Assembly (NCBI GenBank): GCA_001298545.1
Contig: LJCX01000001.1
Coordinates: forward strand, 248,001-312,000
Direction: 5' to 3'
Length of the DNA: 64,000 nt
Origin: Actinobacteria bacterium OV320
GTDB taxonomy: Bacteria > Actinomycetota > Actinomycetes > Streptomycetales > Streptomycetaceae
The notes beneath the pieces were generated by a model. That model did no database searches. It was given only the letters and a program-made list of their open reading frames with translations, and was not told the DNA's origin. Position numbers and translations under genes: made by a program. Of this stretch, positions 10,969 through 20,910 are shown piece by piece. Within the stretch, counting starts at the first letter, position 1; each line of letters opens with the position of its first letter.

Positions 10969-12432
10969 TCAGGTCCGTCCGGGCATGGTCATCCAGCGCC
11001 ACTGGGTGAACAGTTCGAGGTCGGCGGTGCCGCCGATGCGGGAGCCGTTTCCGGAGATGCCCATGCCCCCGAAGGGAGCGTTCGCGGCGTCCTTGGCGGT
11101 GACGTCGTTGATATGGGCCATGCCGGTGCGCAGTTGTTCGGCGACGGCGGTCGCTCGGGGTACGGAGTGGGAGTGCACGGCGGCCGTCAGGCCGTAGGCG
11201 GTGTCATTGGCGAGTTCGATCGCTTCCGCCTCGCTGTGGAAGGGGACGACCGGGGCCACGGGCCCGAAGATCTCCTCGGTGAAGGCCGGCGCGGTGCGTT
11301 TCACGCGGTCCAGGACGGTGGGCGGGTAGAAGAGCCCGTCACGTCGGCCGCCGGTGAGCAGCCGTGCCCCGGTGGCCAGACTCTCGTCGACGATGCGCTC
11401 GATCCGTGCGGCCTGCCGTTCGCTGATGACGGGACCCATCGTGACGCCCCGCGTGCGGGGGTCGCCGAGCCGCATGGCCTTCGCGTGCCCGACCAGTGCC
11501 TCGGTGTAGGCCTCGACCAGGTCGGCGTGGACGAGGTGGCGGCCGGCGGCGACGCAGGCCTGACCCTGGTAGCCGAACGAGCTGGCGGCTCCGGCCGTGG
11601 CGGCAGCCTCGACGTCCGCGTCCTCGAGCACGATGATCGAGTTCTTTCCGCCGAGTTCGAGGGAGACCCGCTTCAGTCCTTCGCCCGCCACGCGCGCCAC
11701 CGCACGGCCGGCCTCGGTGGAACCGGTGAAGGAGACCATGGCGATGTGGGGATCGGCCGCGACCGCCTGCCCCGCCTCGGCGCCTCCGGGAAGGACGTGC
11801 AGCACCCCGTCCGGCAGCCCGGCCTCCTCGAATAGTTGTGCGACGAGAAGGCCGCCGGAGACGGGCGTGAGCGGGTCGGGCTTGAGCAGTACGGCATTGC
11901 CCAGCGCGAGGGCGGGCGCCAGCGCGCGCATCGCGAAGAGCAGGGGAGCATTCCAGGGGGTGATCACGCCGACGACCCCCAGCGGCACCCGCCACGCCAG
12001 ACTCCCGCCGCCGGGGATCTGCGGTGTCAGGACCTCACCCTGGGGCAGGGACGCGAGTGCGACGGCGTGCGTCAGCTGGGCGAGGGCGGCGGCGATCTCG
12101 TAGTCACCCTTGGCCGGGACGCCGGCCGATTCGCGGACGATCCAGTCGCGGACCGTCGCGCTGTGCCCCCGCAGGGCGGCGGAGACGCGCAGCAGGATCT
12201 CGATCCGTCGGGATGGGGTCGCCGCGGCCCAGTCCCCGGCCGCGTGCGCCGCCCTCGCACCGGCCCGTGCGACGTCCGCGGGGCATGCCACGCCTACTTC
12301 GGCCAGCGTTCGCCCCGTGGCCGGTTCGATCACCCGTCGGGTACCGCCCTCGGAATCGCGCCAGCCCCCGCTGTAGATCTTCCCGGCCCACCCGGCCGGA
12401 GCCGGCCACGTCTCCTCGCCGATGACAGCCAT
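10969..12432 (-). CDS. NAD(P)-dependent aldehyde dehydrogenase (benzaldehyde/vanillin type)
   Basis: 487 residues, the usual length for the family. I chose ATG 12432, which follows a GGAGGGAGGG; the longer frame adds an unconserved 21-residue tail. Visible motifs are VVGVITPWNAPLLFAMRALAPALALGN, the cofactor glycine FTGSTEAG, the general base in LELGGKN and the catalytic cysteine in GYQGQACVAAGRH. It oxidises an aldehyde to the acid. Overall pattern resembles vanillin/benzaldehyde dehydrogenases, but the substrate is a guess. It is monocistronic: a strong terminator lies downstream and the SpoIIE-type gene diverges upstream. Confidence 0.9.
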   Translation of the reverse strand: MAVIGEETWPAPAGWAGKIYSGGWRDSEGGTRRVIEPATGRTLAEVGVACPADVARAGARAAHAAGDWAAATPSRRIEILLRVSAALRGHSATVRDWIVRESAGVPAKGDYEIAAALAQLTHAVALASLPQGEVLTPQIPGGGSLAWRVPLGVVGVITPWNAPLLFAMRALAPALALGNAVLLKPDPLTPVSGGLLVAQLFEEAGLPDGVLHVLPGGAEAGQAVAADPHIAMVSFTGSTEAGRAVARVAGEGLKRVSLELGGKNSIIVLEDADVEAAATAGAASSFGYQGQACVAAGRHLVHADLVEAYTEALVGHAKAMRLGDPRTRGVTMGPVISERQAARIERIVDESLATGARLLTGGRRDGLFYPPTVLDRVKRTAPAFTEEIFGPVAPVVPFHSEAEAIELANDTAYGLTAAVHSHSVPRATAVAEQLRTGMAHINDVTAKDAANAPFGGMGISGNGSRIGGTADLELFTQWRWMTMPGRT

Positions 12433-12603
12433 GGATGCCGCCCTCCCTCCGGGGTCGGTGTTGCCGTCCTGCCGCGAAGACCGATTCACGGGCATCTGTC
12501 ACTGTTGTTGTCTAGTGTCGTGATAAATGCAGGTGTGGCGCACCTGGGCCCGGATCGATCCCGGGCAGCCGGCCCCCACGCGTGCGGGAGGCGAGATGAA
12601 GTC

Positions 12604-15033
12604 ATGACCGGAACCGCGTCCGCCGGGGACGAGGGCCGCGCCGCTTCGGCGCAGGGGATCGTCGACGAGGCGTCCACGGCGAGCGTCACCGTGGACGGGC
12701 ACGGCATCGTCACCGCCTGGAACGAGGGCGCACGAAGACTGCTCGGCTACCGGGCCACCGAGGTCACCGGCCGGAGCGTGGCCGCACTCCTCCCGGACCC
12801 GGCTCCCACCGAGCTGCCACGGTCCGTGACTGGCCTGCGCAGATGGAGCGGGACGGTGACGCTGCTGCACCGTGACGGCCGTCCGCTCACGGTCGGTCTG
12901 CTGGCCCACCGCCGGGAGAGCGACGGCGACGGGTGGCTCCTGGTGTCACCGGTGAACCGCCCGGCGCCGCTGCCCGAGGACGACGCGTTCGTCCGGCGGA
13001 GTTTCACCCAGGCCCCCTGCACCATGGCCCTGTACGACACCGGACTGCGGCTGCGCCGGGCGAACGCGGACATGGAGCGTGTGATGGGCCTGTCCGAGGA
13101 GGCGATGCGCGGACTGCGGGTGACGGAGCTCGTCCGCGATCCGGAGAGCGAACGGACCGAAGCGGGTATGAGGCGGGTACTGGAGACCGGTCGGCGGCAG
13201 GAGATCGCGGCCGCGCTGCACCTCGTCGGCCAGGAGCGCCAGAGCGTGTGGTCGATGTCCTTCGCCCCCGTGCGCGACGCCGAGGGGCGGATGGAAGGGG
13301 TCCTGCTCACGGCACACGAGGTGACGGAACAGCACGTGGCGCGGCGGCGGTTGGTCCTGCTGAACGACGCCAGCGTGCGCATCGGCAGCACCCTGGACCT
13401 GGCGCGTACGGCTCAGGAACTGGCCGACGTCGCCGTCCCGTGGTTCGCGGATTTCGTCACCGTCGATCTCCTGCCGGCGATCGAGAGCGGTGAGGATCCC
13501 CCGCAGGGGCCGCCGCACGGCCCGGTCAGGCTGCGCCGGGTGGCCTGCCAGTCGGTCCTGGACGGCTGTCCCGAAGCCGTGGTGCGGCTCGGGGCGGTTG
13601 CCGCGTATCCGGCCGGGTCGACCGCCGCCGAGTGCCTGGCCGCAGGCCGGCCGCTCATCGAGCACGTGACACCCGAAGCCTTGGACGGGGTGGCGCGGCA
13701 CACCCCGCAGCGCGCCGAACGCATGCGGAGATTCGGATTCCGCTCGGTGCTCGCGGTGCCGATGCGGGCCCGTGGGCTCACCCTGGGTGTGGCCACGTTC
13801 TCCCGACACCGGCAGCCCAAGCTCTTCGAACAGGACGATCTGCTGCTGGGGGAGGAGATCACCGCCCGCGCCGCCGTCTGCATCGACAACGCCCGCCGCT
13901 ACACCCGCGAGCGTTCCATCTCCCTCACGCTGCAGAGCAGTCTGCTGCCCCAGGGACTCCCCGAGCAGGCAGCCCTGGACGTCGCCTCCCGCTATCTGCC
14001 CGCCGACAGCCGGGCCGGAGTCGGCGGAGACTGGTTCGACGTCATTCCGCTGTCCGGCGCCCGGGTGGCACTGGTCGTCGGAGACGTCGTCGGCCACGGC
14101 ATCCAGGCTTCGGCCACCATGGGACGGCTCCGCACCGCGGTGCGCACCCTCGCCGACGTCGACCTGCCCCCCGACGAGCTGCTGACCCACCTCGACGACC
14201 TGGTCAACCGTCTCGCCGCCGGGGCCGACAGCGCGGTCGCGACCGCCGGTGACATCGGGGCCACCTGTCTGTACGCCGTCTACGATCCCGTCTCCCGGCA
14301 CTGCACGGTCGCCCGCGCGGGCCACCCCGTGCCCGCCCTCGTGACGCCGGGCGGCGCGGTCGAGTTCCTGGATGTTCCGGCGGGCCCTCCGCTGGGCCTC
14401 GGCGGCCTGCCCTTCGAGTCGACCGAGCTGGAGTTGGCGGAGGGCAGCCTGCTCGTCCTCTACACGAACGGGCTCATCGAGGCCCGCGGTCGCGACATCG
14501 ACGAGGGCATCGACGCGCTGAGCGAAGTGCTGAGCCGGCCGACCGAGGATCTGGAGGCGACCTGCGACGCCCTGTTGCGGACCATGCTCACGGACCATCC
14601 TTCCGACGACGTCGCACTGCTCGTCGCCCGCACCCACGCCCTCGACGCCTCCCACGTGGCCACCTGGCAGGTACCGCCCGACCCCGCCATGGTTGCCGAA
14701 GTGCGGAAGAACGCCTCCCGCCGACTGTCCGATTGGGGCCTGGACGAGGCCGCGTTCGTCACCGAGCTGGTCGTCAGCGAACTGGTCACCAACGCCATCC
14801 GGCACGCCCGGCCCCCCATCGAGCTCAGACTGATCCACGACCGCACCCTTGTCTGCGAGGTCTCCGACGGCAGCAGCACCGCCCCCCACTTGCGTCGGGC
14901 TCGCACCTTCGACGAGGGAGGCCGCGGGCTGCTCCTGGTCGCCCAGCTCACCCAGGCCTGGGGCACCCGCCAGACCGCCGACGGCAAGATCATCTGGGCC
15001 GAGCAGGAACTGCCCACCCGTGGGAGCGGATGA
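12604..15033 (+). CDS. PAS-PAS-GAF-SpoIIE phosphatase with C-terminal anti-sigma HATPase
   Basis: An 809-residue signalling protein. I chose ATG 12604 (GGGAGGCGAG upstream). Order: PAS (~20-110, HGIVTAWNEGARRLLGY), second PAS (~130-250), GAF (~260-430), PP2C/SpoIIE phosphatase (~445-680) and an RsbW-like HATPase (~690-805, ELVVSELVTNAIRHA). These proteins dephosphorylate STAS antagonists and can sequester sigma factors. Phosphatase metal ligands are visible in GGDWFDV, GDVVGHG and SDDVALL, but the usual TDG motif reads YTNGLIEA, replacing an expected metal-binding Asp with Asn. A STAS protein and a stand-alone HATPase are encoded within 1.2 kb. Confidence 0.9.
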   Translation: MTGTASAGDEGRAASAQGIVDEASTASVTVDGHGIVTAWNEGARRLLGYRATEVTGRSVAALLPDPAPTELPRSVTGLRRWSGTVTLLHRDGRPLTVGLLAHRRESDGDGWLLVSPVNRPAPLPEDDAFVRRSFTQAPCTMALYDTGLRLRRANADMERVMGLSEEAMRGLRVTELVRDPESERTEAGMRRVLETGRRQEIAAALHLVGQERQSVWSMSFAPVRDAEGRMEGVLLTAHEVTEQHVARRRLVLLNDASVRIGSTLDLARTAQELADVAVPWFADFVTVDLLPAIESGEDPPQGPPHGPVRLRRVACQSVLDGCPEAVVRLGAVAAYPAGSTAAECLAAGRPLIEHVTPEALDGVARHTPQRAERMRRFGFRSVLAVPMRARGLTLGVATFSRHRQPKLFEQDDLLLGEEITARAAVCIDNARRYTRERSISLTLQSSLLPQGLPEQAALDVASRYLPADSRAGVGGDWFDVIPLSGARVALVVGDVVGHGIQASATMGRLRTAVRTLADVDLPPDELLTHLDDLVNRLAAGADSAVATAGDIGATCLYAVYDPVSRHCTVARAGHPVPALVTPGGAVEFLDVPAGPPLGLGGLPFESTELELAEGSLLVLYTNGLIEARGRDIDEGIDALSEVLSRPTEDLEATCDALLRTMLTDHPSDDVALLVARTHALDASHVATWQVPPDPAMVAEVRKNASRRLSDWGLDEAAFVTELVVSELVTNAIRHARPPIELRLIHDRTLVCEVSDGSSTAPHLRRARTFDEGGRGLLLVAQLTQAWGTRQTADGKIIWAEQELPTRGSG

Positions 15034-15135
15034 ACGTCGGCTCGTCCTGCTCGGAGGCGCACTCACCGTGGGAGAGCGCTCCCTCGGTCCGGGGAAGGAC
15101 GGGGGACGGTACACATCGGCGGCGCGGAAGGACGC

Positions 15136-15570
15136 TCAGTCGAGACAGAACTCGTTGCCCTCGATGTCCTGCATCGCGATGCAGGACTCGTTCTTGTCAT
15201 CGGCGAGCAGCAGTTGCACGCGTACCGCGCCGAGCGCGACCAGCCGTGCGCATTCGGCCTCCAGCGCGGCCAGGCGCTCCGCACCCACGAGTCCGGTGCC
15301 GACCCGCACGTCGAGGTGCACCCGATTCTTGACGACCCTGCCCTCCGGAACGCGCTGGAAGTACAGTCGCGGCCCCACGCCCGAGGGATCGACGCAGGCG
15401 AACCACGCACCCTGCTCCTTGGGAGGCAGGGAGCGGTCGAAATCGCCCCAGGTCGCGAACCCCTGCGGTGGCGGCGGGACCACGTACCCCAGCACCTCGC
15501 ACCAAAAACGAGCGACACGCTCGGGTTCCGCGCAGTCGAAGGTGACCTGGAACTGCTTGATCGATGACAT
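15136..15570 (-). CDS. VOC/glyoxalase-like protein
   Basis: 144 residues starting MSSIKQFQVTFDCAEPERVARFW, with the two beta-alpha-beta-beta-beta halves of the vicinal-oxygen-chelate fold and the C-terminal signature DIEGNEFCLD. Family members include glyoxalases, extradiol dioxygenases and resistance proteins; this subtype is usually of unknown substrate. No strong ribosome site precedes ATG 15570. It converges on the SpoIIE-type gene and is separated from the STAS gene by 193 bp with no obvious gene. Confidence 0.82.
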   Translation of the reverse strand: MSSIKQFQVTFDCAEPERVARFWCEVLGYVVPPPPQGFATWGDFDRSLPPKEQGAWFACVDPSGVGPRLYFQRVPEGRVVKNRVHLDVRVGTGLVGAERLAALEAECARLVALGAVRVQLLLADDKNESCIAMQDIEGNEFCLD

Positions 15571-15763
15571 CGGCGCACCATAGCAGGGGACTCCGCTGCT
15601 CATTTCCCGTCGGGAATCGGCAAGTTGAACGGAGGACGGCCGCCTTCGACGGGACCGGGGGAACCAAACGCGTGTGCGCGTGGATGTGAGGGCGACTCGG
15701 TAACGGAGGGGTTGGGAGGACAGCCTCTCGGGCTCTTCGCCGGCCACGGACGCGAAGAGCCTT

Positions 15764-16132
15764 CTAGCTGTCCAGGGCCTGCTCGATGGTCGGGTGACAG
15801 GGAATGAGGGCGTCGATGCCGACCAGCCGCAGGACGTGCAGCACGGGTTCCTGAGCGGCGGCGATACGCAGCCACCCCTCGGTGGCACTGACCGCCTGGT
15901 GGGCGGCGACGAAGACATTGATACCGCTGGAGTCCATGAAGGTCACGCCGCTGAGGTCCACCACGATGCGCGACGGCTGCGCCGCGCCGTCCCCGATCAG
16001 CAGGGCATGACCGAGGACGTTCCTGACGTCGTGGTCGATCTCGCCCTGAACCGTCACGACACGGACGCCGTCCACCACGCGATGCTCGACGGAGAGCCTC
16101 CCTGGCCGGCCCGCTTGTTCGATGTCGGTCAC
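15764..16132 (-). CDS. STAS-domain anti-sigma factor antagonist
   Basis: 122 residues from GTG 16132, with GAGGAGACG just upstream. A single STAS domain: VRVVTVQGEIDHDVRNVL, then IVVDLSGVTFMDSSGINVFVAA. The serine pair in MDSSGIN is the conserved phosphorylation site. In the partner-switching scheme the unphosphorylated form binds an HATPase anti-sigma kinase and frees a sigma factor. It is transcribed divergently from a stand-alone HATPase gene with 154 bp between starts, and a SpoIIE phosphatase is encoded nearby, so kinase, antagonist and phosphatase are all present. Confidence 0.9.
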   Translation of the reverse strand: MTDIEQAGRPGRLSVEHRVVDGVRVVTVQGEIDHDVRNVLGHALLIGDGAAQPSRIVVDLSGVTFMDSSGINVFVAAHQAVSATEGWLRIAAAQEPVLHVLRLVGIDALIPCHPTIEQALDS

Positions 16133-16286
16133 CGTCTCCTCGACTGTGCTTGGCCCTGTCCCGATTCACGGCGTGCACGGACGATTCTGCCCCACCGCCC
16201 GGGCCAAATACACTCGGGCGGCCCTGCCGAACAACATGCCTCTGACATGTATGACGGAATCGGGGGTAGCGCGCGTAAAACGGGGA

Positions 16287-16781
16287 ATGAGGGCGAGGCC
16301 AGTGGGATCCCATACCGATGGTGACGGCTGTACGGCGCCGGATGAACATCTGATGCGCGTCGGCCACGCACTGGGCGGAGACGACGGCTGTATCGCCGAC
16401 GCCCGTCACCATGCCGCCGCCTTCCTCGATCAAGTCGGCGCCGACCACGACCTGCGCGTATCCGCACGGGTCAAGGACCTGACCCAGCTGGTGGTCAGCG
16501 AGCTGGTCACCAACGCCCGCAAATACGCGCCCGGGCCCGTCCTGATGGAACTGCGCATCACCACCCGCGCCGTTGACGTCGTCGTGTGGGACAGCGACCC
16601 CGTCGTTCCCGCGGCCCGGCCCGCCGATCCCGACAGAATCGGCCAGCACGGCCTGGAGATCGTCAAGGCCGTCACCGAGGACCTCTTCATCGAGCAGAGG
16701 CCGGTCGGCAAACGCATCACGGCCCGCATCACCCTGCTCGACCCCCTGGGCAGCGACACCGCCGCCCGCGGTCTGACGTAG
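16287..16781 (+). CDS. RsbW-like HATPase (anti-sigma/serine kinase family)
   Basis: About 164 residues; the ATG at 16287 is one of several possible starts (16251 or later ones also fit). The core is a GHKL ATPase: VVSELVTNARKYAP (N box), VWDSDP and the IGQHGLEIVKAVTED G-box region. Single-domain proteins of this type are abundant in Streptomyces and act as anti-sigma kinases or orphan regulators. The divergent STAS neighbour is the natural partner. Confidence 0.85.
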   Translation: MRARPVGSHTDGDGCTAPDEHLMRVGHALGGDDGCIADARHHAAAFLDQVGADHDLRVSARVKDLTQLVVSELVTNARKYAPGPVLMELRITTRAVDVVVWDSDPVVPAARPADPDRIGQHGLEIVKAVTEDLFIEQRPVGKRITARITLLDPLGSDTAARGLT

Positions 16782-17080
16782 CGGCCGCTCCGGCCCGGGC
16801 CCGCGCGATGCGTGCCGAGGCTCCGCCGGCCGGCCATGGCCCCTGAGGCTGACCGCAGAGCTGTTCCCTGCCCTGGAGCCGGCTGTTCCCCACCCTGGCG
16901 TTCACCCGCCTGCTCTCCGGCCTGCCCCCGGCGCTCTCTGACAGGCCCCCGGGCCAGGCCCCTTGACGGCCGACGACTCCCCGGCCAGCTGCCGGGTCTG
17001 CTTCCCCACACCTCGTCGGCGGGGCGTAGCGGTGCGGTCCGGGCCACTAGGCTGAGTGCCTTCACGCGGGGGAGGGTTCG

Positions 17081-18364
17081 TTGGGGAGGCAGATCCCACT
17101 CGGGGAGGACTTCCGGCGGTTGTGGGGCGCTTACGGGGTCAGTGCCGCGGGCAGCGCCGTCGCGATGGGGGCACTGCCGCTGGTCGCCCTTCTGGTGCTG
17201 CATTCCTCGGCGTTCCAGGTCTCCCTGCTCGCCGCTCTGTCCGCCGTGGCCAGTGCGGTGATCGCCCTGCCGCTCGGTGTCCGTATCGAGCACCAGTACA
17301 AGCGGCCCGTCATGATCACGGCAGATCTGGCCCGCTGCGCCGTGCTGGTCAGCGTGCCGGTCGCGGCGGCTTTCGATGTGCTCACCTTCGCCCAGCTGTG
17401 TGTCGTCGGCATCCTCCAGACGGCAGCGTCCGTCGCGTTCGACGCGGCGAGCGGCGCGCACCTCAAGGCCCTGGTCCTGCCCGAGCAACGCCTCCAGGCC
17501 AACAGCGCGTTCGAGACCACCAACTGGATCAGCGTCAGCGCCGGGCCGCCGGTCGGCGGGCTCCTGGTCGGTGTCCTGGGCCCCACCGCCACGATCGCGG
17601 TCGACGCCGCGTCCTTCCTCGGATCCGCCCTTGGTGTCCGCCGCATCCGGCGGCCCGAACCCGCGCCCCCGACACCCGGCGCCGCCGCTCGGCCGGGCCA
17701 CGACATCGTCGCCGGCTGGCGGTACCTCCTGCGGCATCCGGGACTGCGCCCGCTGTTCCACAACTCCCTGCTCTTCGGCGGCTCCATCATGATGGCGTCG
17801 CCGCTGATGGCCGTCCTGATGCTGCGTGACCTCGGCCTCGCGCCGTGGCAGTACGGCCTTGCTCTGGGGCTGCCGTGTCTGGGCGGAGTGCTGGGTTCAC
17901 GCCTGGCCCCGCCGCTGACCCGGCGGTTCGGGCCACGCCGGATCCTGCTGCTGTCCGGTGTCGCGCGCACACTCTGGACGATCCTGCTGCCGCTGGCGCC
18001 CGCCGGCGCCCTGGGGGTGTTCATCATCGTGGCCGTCGACTTCGGTCTGCTCTTCGCCGCCGGCGTCTTCAACCCGTCCTTCACCACCTACCGCATGGAG
18101 GCCACACAGGACGCGTTCATGTCCCGAGTCGGCGTTTCCTGGTCGGTCAGCTCGAAGACGTGCCAGGCGGCCTTCATGATCGCCGGCGGCCTCCTCGCCG
18201 ATGTGGCGGGCGTCCGCGGCACGCTGCTCATCGCCGGTGTGCTGTGTCTGGCGAGTGCGCTCCTGCTGCCATGGCGGAAGGAGCGCACCTCCACCGGAGG
18301 CGTTCCAGGACCCGCGGGGGAACCGGTCCCGGAGCCGTCCCCGTCCCAGGCCGACTCGCCCTGA
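17081..18364 (+). CDS. MFS transporter
   Basis: 427 residues beginning at TTG 17081, 6-7 bases after GGGGGAGGG. About 12 hydrophobic helices with a central loop near residue 190 (arginine/proline rich). The N-terminal half resembles the MFS_3/enterobactin-exporter-like group: GAYGVSAAGSAVAMGALPLVAL and ANSAFETTNWISVSAGPPVGGLLV. Likely a drug or metabolite exporter at the cytoplasmic membrane; substrate unknown. The 299 bp upstream (16782-17080) hold no gene I can support. Confidence 0.85.
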   Translation: MGRQIPLGEDFRRLWGAYGVSAAGSAVAMGALPLVALLVLHSSAFQVSLLAALSAVASAVIALPLGVRIEHQYKRPVMITADLARCAVLVSVPVAAAFDVLTFAQLCVVGILQTAASVAFDAASGAHLKALVLPEQRLQANSAFETTNWISVSAGPPVGGLLVGVLGPTATIAVDAASFLGSALGVRRIRRPEPAPPTPGAAARPGHDIVAGWRYLLRHPGLRPLFHNSLLFGGSIMMASPLMAVLMLRDLGLAPWQYGLALGLPCLGGVLGSRLAPPLTRRFGPRRILLLSGVARTLWTILLPLAPAGALGVFIIVAVDFGLLFAAGVFNPSFTTYRMEATQDAFMSRVGVSWSVSSKTCQAAFMIAGGLLADVAGVRGTLLIAGVLCLASALLLPWRKERTSTGGVPGPAGEPVPEPSPSQADSP

Positions 18365-18590
18365 CCGAGGCTGCGTGGCGGACGGGCAGCCTCGGACAGG
18401 GGGCTGGAGATCACCGGCGTCGACCCGGTCACGGAGCCCGGTGGTCACCGACGTCGAGCCCGTCACGGATCGCCTTGGCAGCCGGGCGGACGCTCGGCAT
18501 CCCTGAGAGGCCGCGAGGTCTGTACCTACGATAGGAAAAACGCGCGATGGCATCGGTCCTCGCCCCTGACCACCGAGAGGAACGCGGACC

Positions 18591-19217
18591 ATGAGCAGCC
18601 AACGCGACCGCTGGGCGGAACTGACAGGCGGACAGGCCGGCGAGGAGTACGCCCTGCGGTTCGCGCGGCTCGCGGAATCGGGCCACGACATCCACGGCGA
18701 GGCCACCTTCTGCGACGCGCTGCTGAAACCTGCCGGGCGGGTGCTCGACGCCGGCTGCGGCACCGGGCGGATCGCGATCCGGCTCGCCACGCTGGGCCAC
18801 CTCTGCACGGGCGTGGACCTCGACCGCTCCATGCTCGCCGTCGCGCGCCGCACCGCCCCCGACCTGGAATGGCTCCACGGTGACCTGGCCCGCCTGGACG
18901 CTCTCGGTCTGGAACCCGGCTTCGACCTGGCGCTCGCCGCCGGAAACGTCATCCCCTTGCTGGCCCCCGGTACCGGACCGGCGGTGGTCCGGCAGCTGGC
19001 CGCCGTACTGCGCGTCGGCGGGCTGCTGGTCACCGGCATGGGACTGGACGCGGAACACCTGCCGCTGCCGGAACCGACAGTCACGCTGACGGAGTTCGAC
19101 CACTGGTGCACGCAGGCCGGACTGACCCTACGGCAGCGCTTCGCCACCTGGGACGGCGACCCGTACCTCCCGGACGGCGGCTACGCCGTCAGCGTGCACT
19201 CCCGCTCCACCGACTGA
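18591..19217 (+). CDS. Class I SAM-dependent methyltransferase
   Basis: 208 residues starting at ATG 18591 (GAGAGGAACGCGGACC upstream). Motif I is VLDAGCGTGRIAIRLA and motif II includes CTGVDLDRSMLAVAR; motif post-I to III follow as DLEWLHGDLARL and FDLALAAGNVIPLL. The acceptor substrate cannot be inferred. The gene stands alone, 226 bp after the MFS transporter. Confidence 0.87.
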   Translation: MSSQRDRWAELTGGQAGEEYALRFARLAESGHDIHGEATFCDALLKPAGRVLDAGCGTGRIAIRLATLGHLCTGVDLDRSMLAVARRTAPDLEWLHGDLARLDALGLEPGFDLALAAGNVIPLLAPGTGPAVVRQLAAVLRVGGLLVTGMGLDAEHLPLPEPTVTLTEFDHWCTQAGLTLRQRFATWDGDPYLPDGGYAVSVHSRSTD

Positions 19218-19485
19218 ACGCGAGAGCGCCCGCCACAGGTTTCGCACAGGGCGTCACGTCGGCCGAAACGGCGGTAGGCGATGAGGGGGAGCTCCGGCAC
19301 GTCACTCCCACTTCCTGTGGCCCACCTTTGCCGGTGCACATTTCGCCGTAACCCACCCGCACCACTCCGTTAACATGTTCGAACTCGCGATGAACGCCCC
19401 CCATGCCCGTCCTTCGCCAGGAAAGCGCGCCATTCGGTGTGCTGAGTAACGCGGTCAGTCAAAATCGAGCAAATTGGTTAAATAA

Positions 19486-20892
19486 TTGATATACATAGCA
19501 TTGCGGGCGTTTTCGCGAATAAAAGGTAGAATTGCCCGTTCCGTGGGGCGTCATCCCCGGGCGATACTGTGGGCCGCGGTGGGTGTGGTCGCCCTCGGAT
19601 TCCTCATCGCGCTGGAAGTCGCGGCGCGTCGCTGCGGCCTGCCGGGGCCGATCAGCAACCAGGTGGGGGAGCTGATATTCCCTCCCAAATCGGGTTTCCT
19701 GCTGTACGCCAGTCTGGCGTTGATGATGGTGGTTCTCACCTGGCGGCAACGGTTCATCGCGACCGGTGCCGCGATCGGCATCGACGCCGTGTTCTTCCTG
19801 GTCCGGCGGGCGGTCGACGCCAAGGTGCCCGATGGCCACCCCTTCGGCAACGGTGCGCTGTGGGTGATGCTGGGCTGCGCGGTCATCGCGGTCACGCGCC
19901 GCACAGGCCAGGAACGCGCCCTGCTGCTGAAGGGCGTCGGGCTGGGCCTGCTGCTGGTGGCCGGCCGGAAGACCGGCGACATCTGGCTGATCATCACCTC
20001 GAAGACGCGCCCCATGGTGCTCGACCAGTACGTGGCGACCGCCGACCACGCGCTGGGCGAACCGTCGTGGCTGGCAGGCCGGATCATCACCGCCACCGGC
20101 TCGATCGGCTTCAACTTCCTCGACATCGTCTACGGCCAGCTCGCGGTGGCCGCGGTCGTCGTCGCGCTCTACCAACTGCGCAACGTGGCGGTCGAGCGTC
20201 GCTTCCCGGGGCACCATCTGGTGCGCACCTTTCTGATGATCGGCCTCCTCGGACCGGCCATCTACATGATCTTCCCGGTCGTCGGACCGGTCTTCGCCTA
20301 CGGCACCGGCGCCGAGCACTGGGCATCGGTCAGCCTGTGGGCGCACACGCCGCCCAGCGAGCAGTGGGCGGTGGCCGACCTGTGGCCGGTGACTCCGTCG
20401 CCGATCGCCGACCCGCGCCACATGCCGTTCGACGAGATCACCCCACGCAACTGCATGCCCAGCCTGCACACGGCGTGGGCCACCACGATCTTCATCCATT
20501 CCCGGAAGGGCCCGCGATTCTTGCGATTCGCCGGCACGTTCTGGCTGGTTGCCACACTCGCCGCAACGCTGGGATTCGGCTACCACTACGGAGTGGATCT
20601 CATTGCCGGCGTGGTGTTCGCGATCACGATCGAGGCAGGTCTGCGCTCGCTCGACCGCGGCTGGGACCGATCGGGAATCCAGCTGGTCGCCTACGGTGCC
20701 ACGGTCTTCGTTGCGCTCCTGGTGTCATACCGCTACCTGCCGTTGCAGATGGCGGAGCATCCGTGGGTGTCCGGACCGCTTCTCCTGCTGGCGATGACCT
20801 CGGTGATCTACGGCTACCTACGGACCACCGCGCTGTGGGAACCGAAGACCGCACCGGCCCGGCAATCGGAACCGCAGCCCGAACTGATCTGA
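19486..20892 (+). CDS. PAP2-superfamily membrane phosphatase/inositolphosphotransferase-like protein
   Basis: Up to 468 residues with about ten hydrophobic helices. The PAP2 motifs are in the C-terminal half: RNCMPSLHTAWAT (motif 2) and GFGYHYGVDLIAG (motif 3), matching the Aur1/Ipt1-like PAP2_3 subgroup. It probably acts on lipid phosphates at the outer face of the membrane. The TTG at 19486 has no ribosome site and sits in an unusually A+T-rich patch; GTG 19540-19552 region starts are possible, so the N-terminus is uncertain. The A+T-rich patch 19455-19530 probably contains the promoter. Confidence 0.82.
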   Translation: MIYIALRAFSRIKGRIARSVGRHPRAILWAAVGVVALGFLIALEVAARRCGLPGPISNQVGELIFPPKSGFLLYASLALMMVVLTWRQRFIATGAAIGIDAVFFLVRRAVDAKVPDGHPFGNGALWVMLGCAVIAVTRRTGQERALLLKGVGLGLLLVAGRKTGDIWLIITSKTRPMVLDQYVATADHALGEPSWLAGRIITATGSIGFNFLDIVYGQLAVAAVVVALYQLRNVAVERRFPGHHLVRTFLMIGLLGPAIYMIFPVVGPVFAYGTGAEHWASVSLWAHTPPSEQWAVADLWPVTPSPIADPRHMPFDEITPRNCMPSLHTAWATTIFIHSRKGPRFLRFAGTFWLVATLAATLGFGYHYGVDLIAGVVFAITIEAGLRSLDRGWDRSGIQLVAYGATVFVALLVSYRYLPLQMAEHPWVSGPLLLLAMTSVIYGYLRTTALWEPKTAPARQSEPQPELI

Positions 20893-20910
20893 ATCGTGTT
20901 CCGCCTGGCT

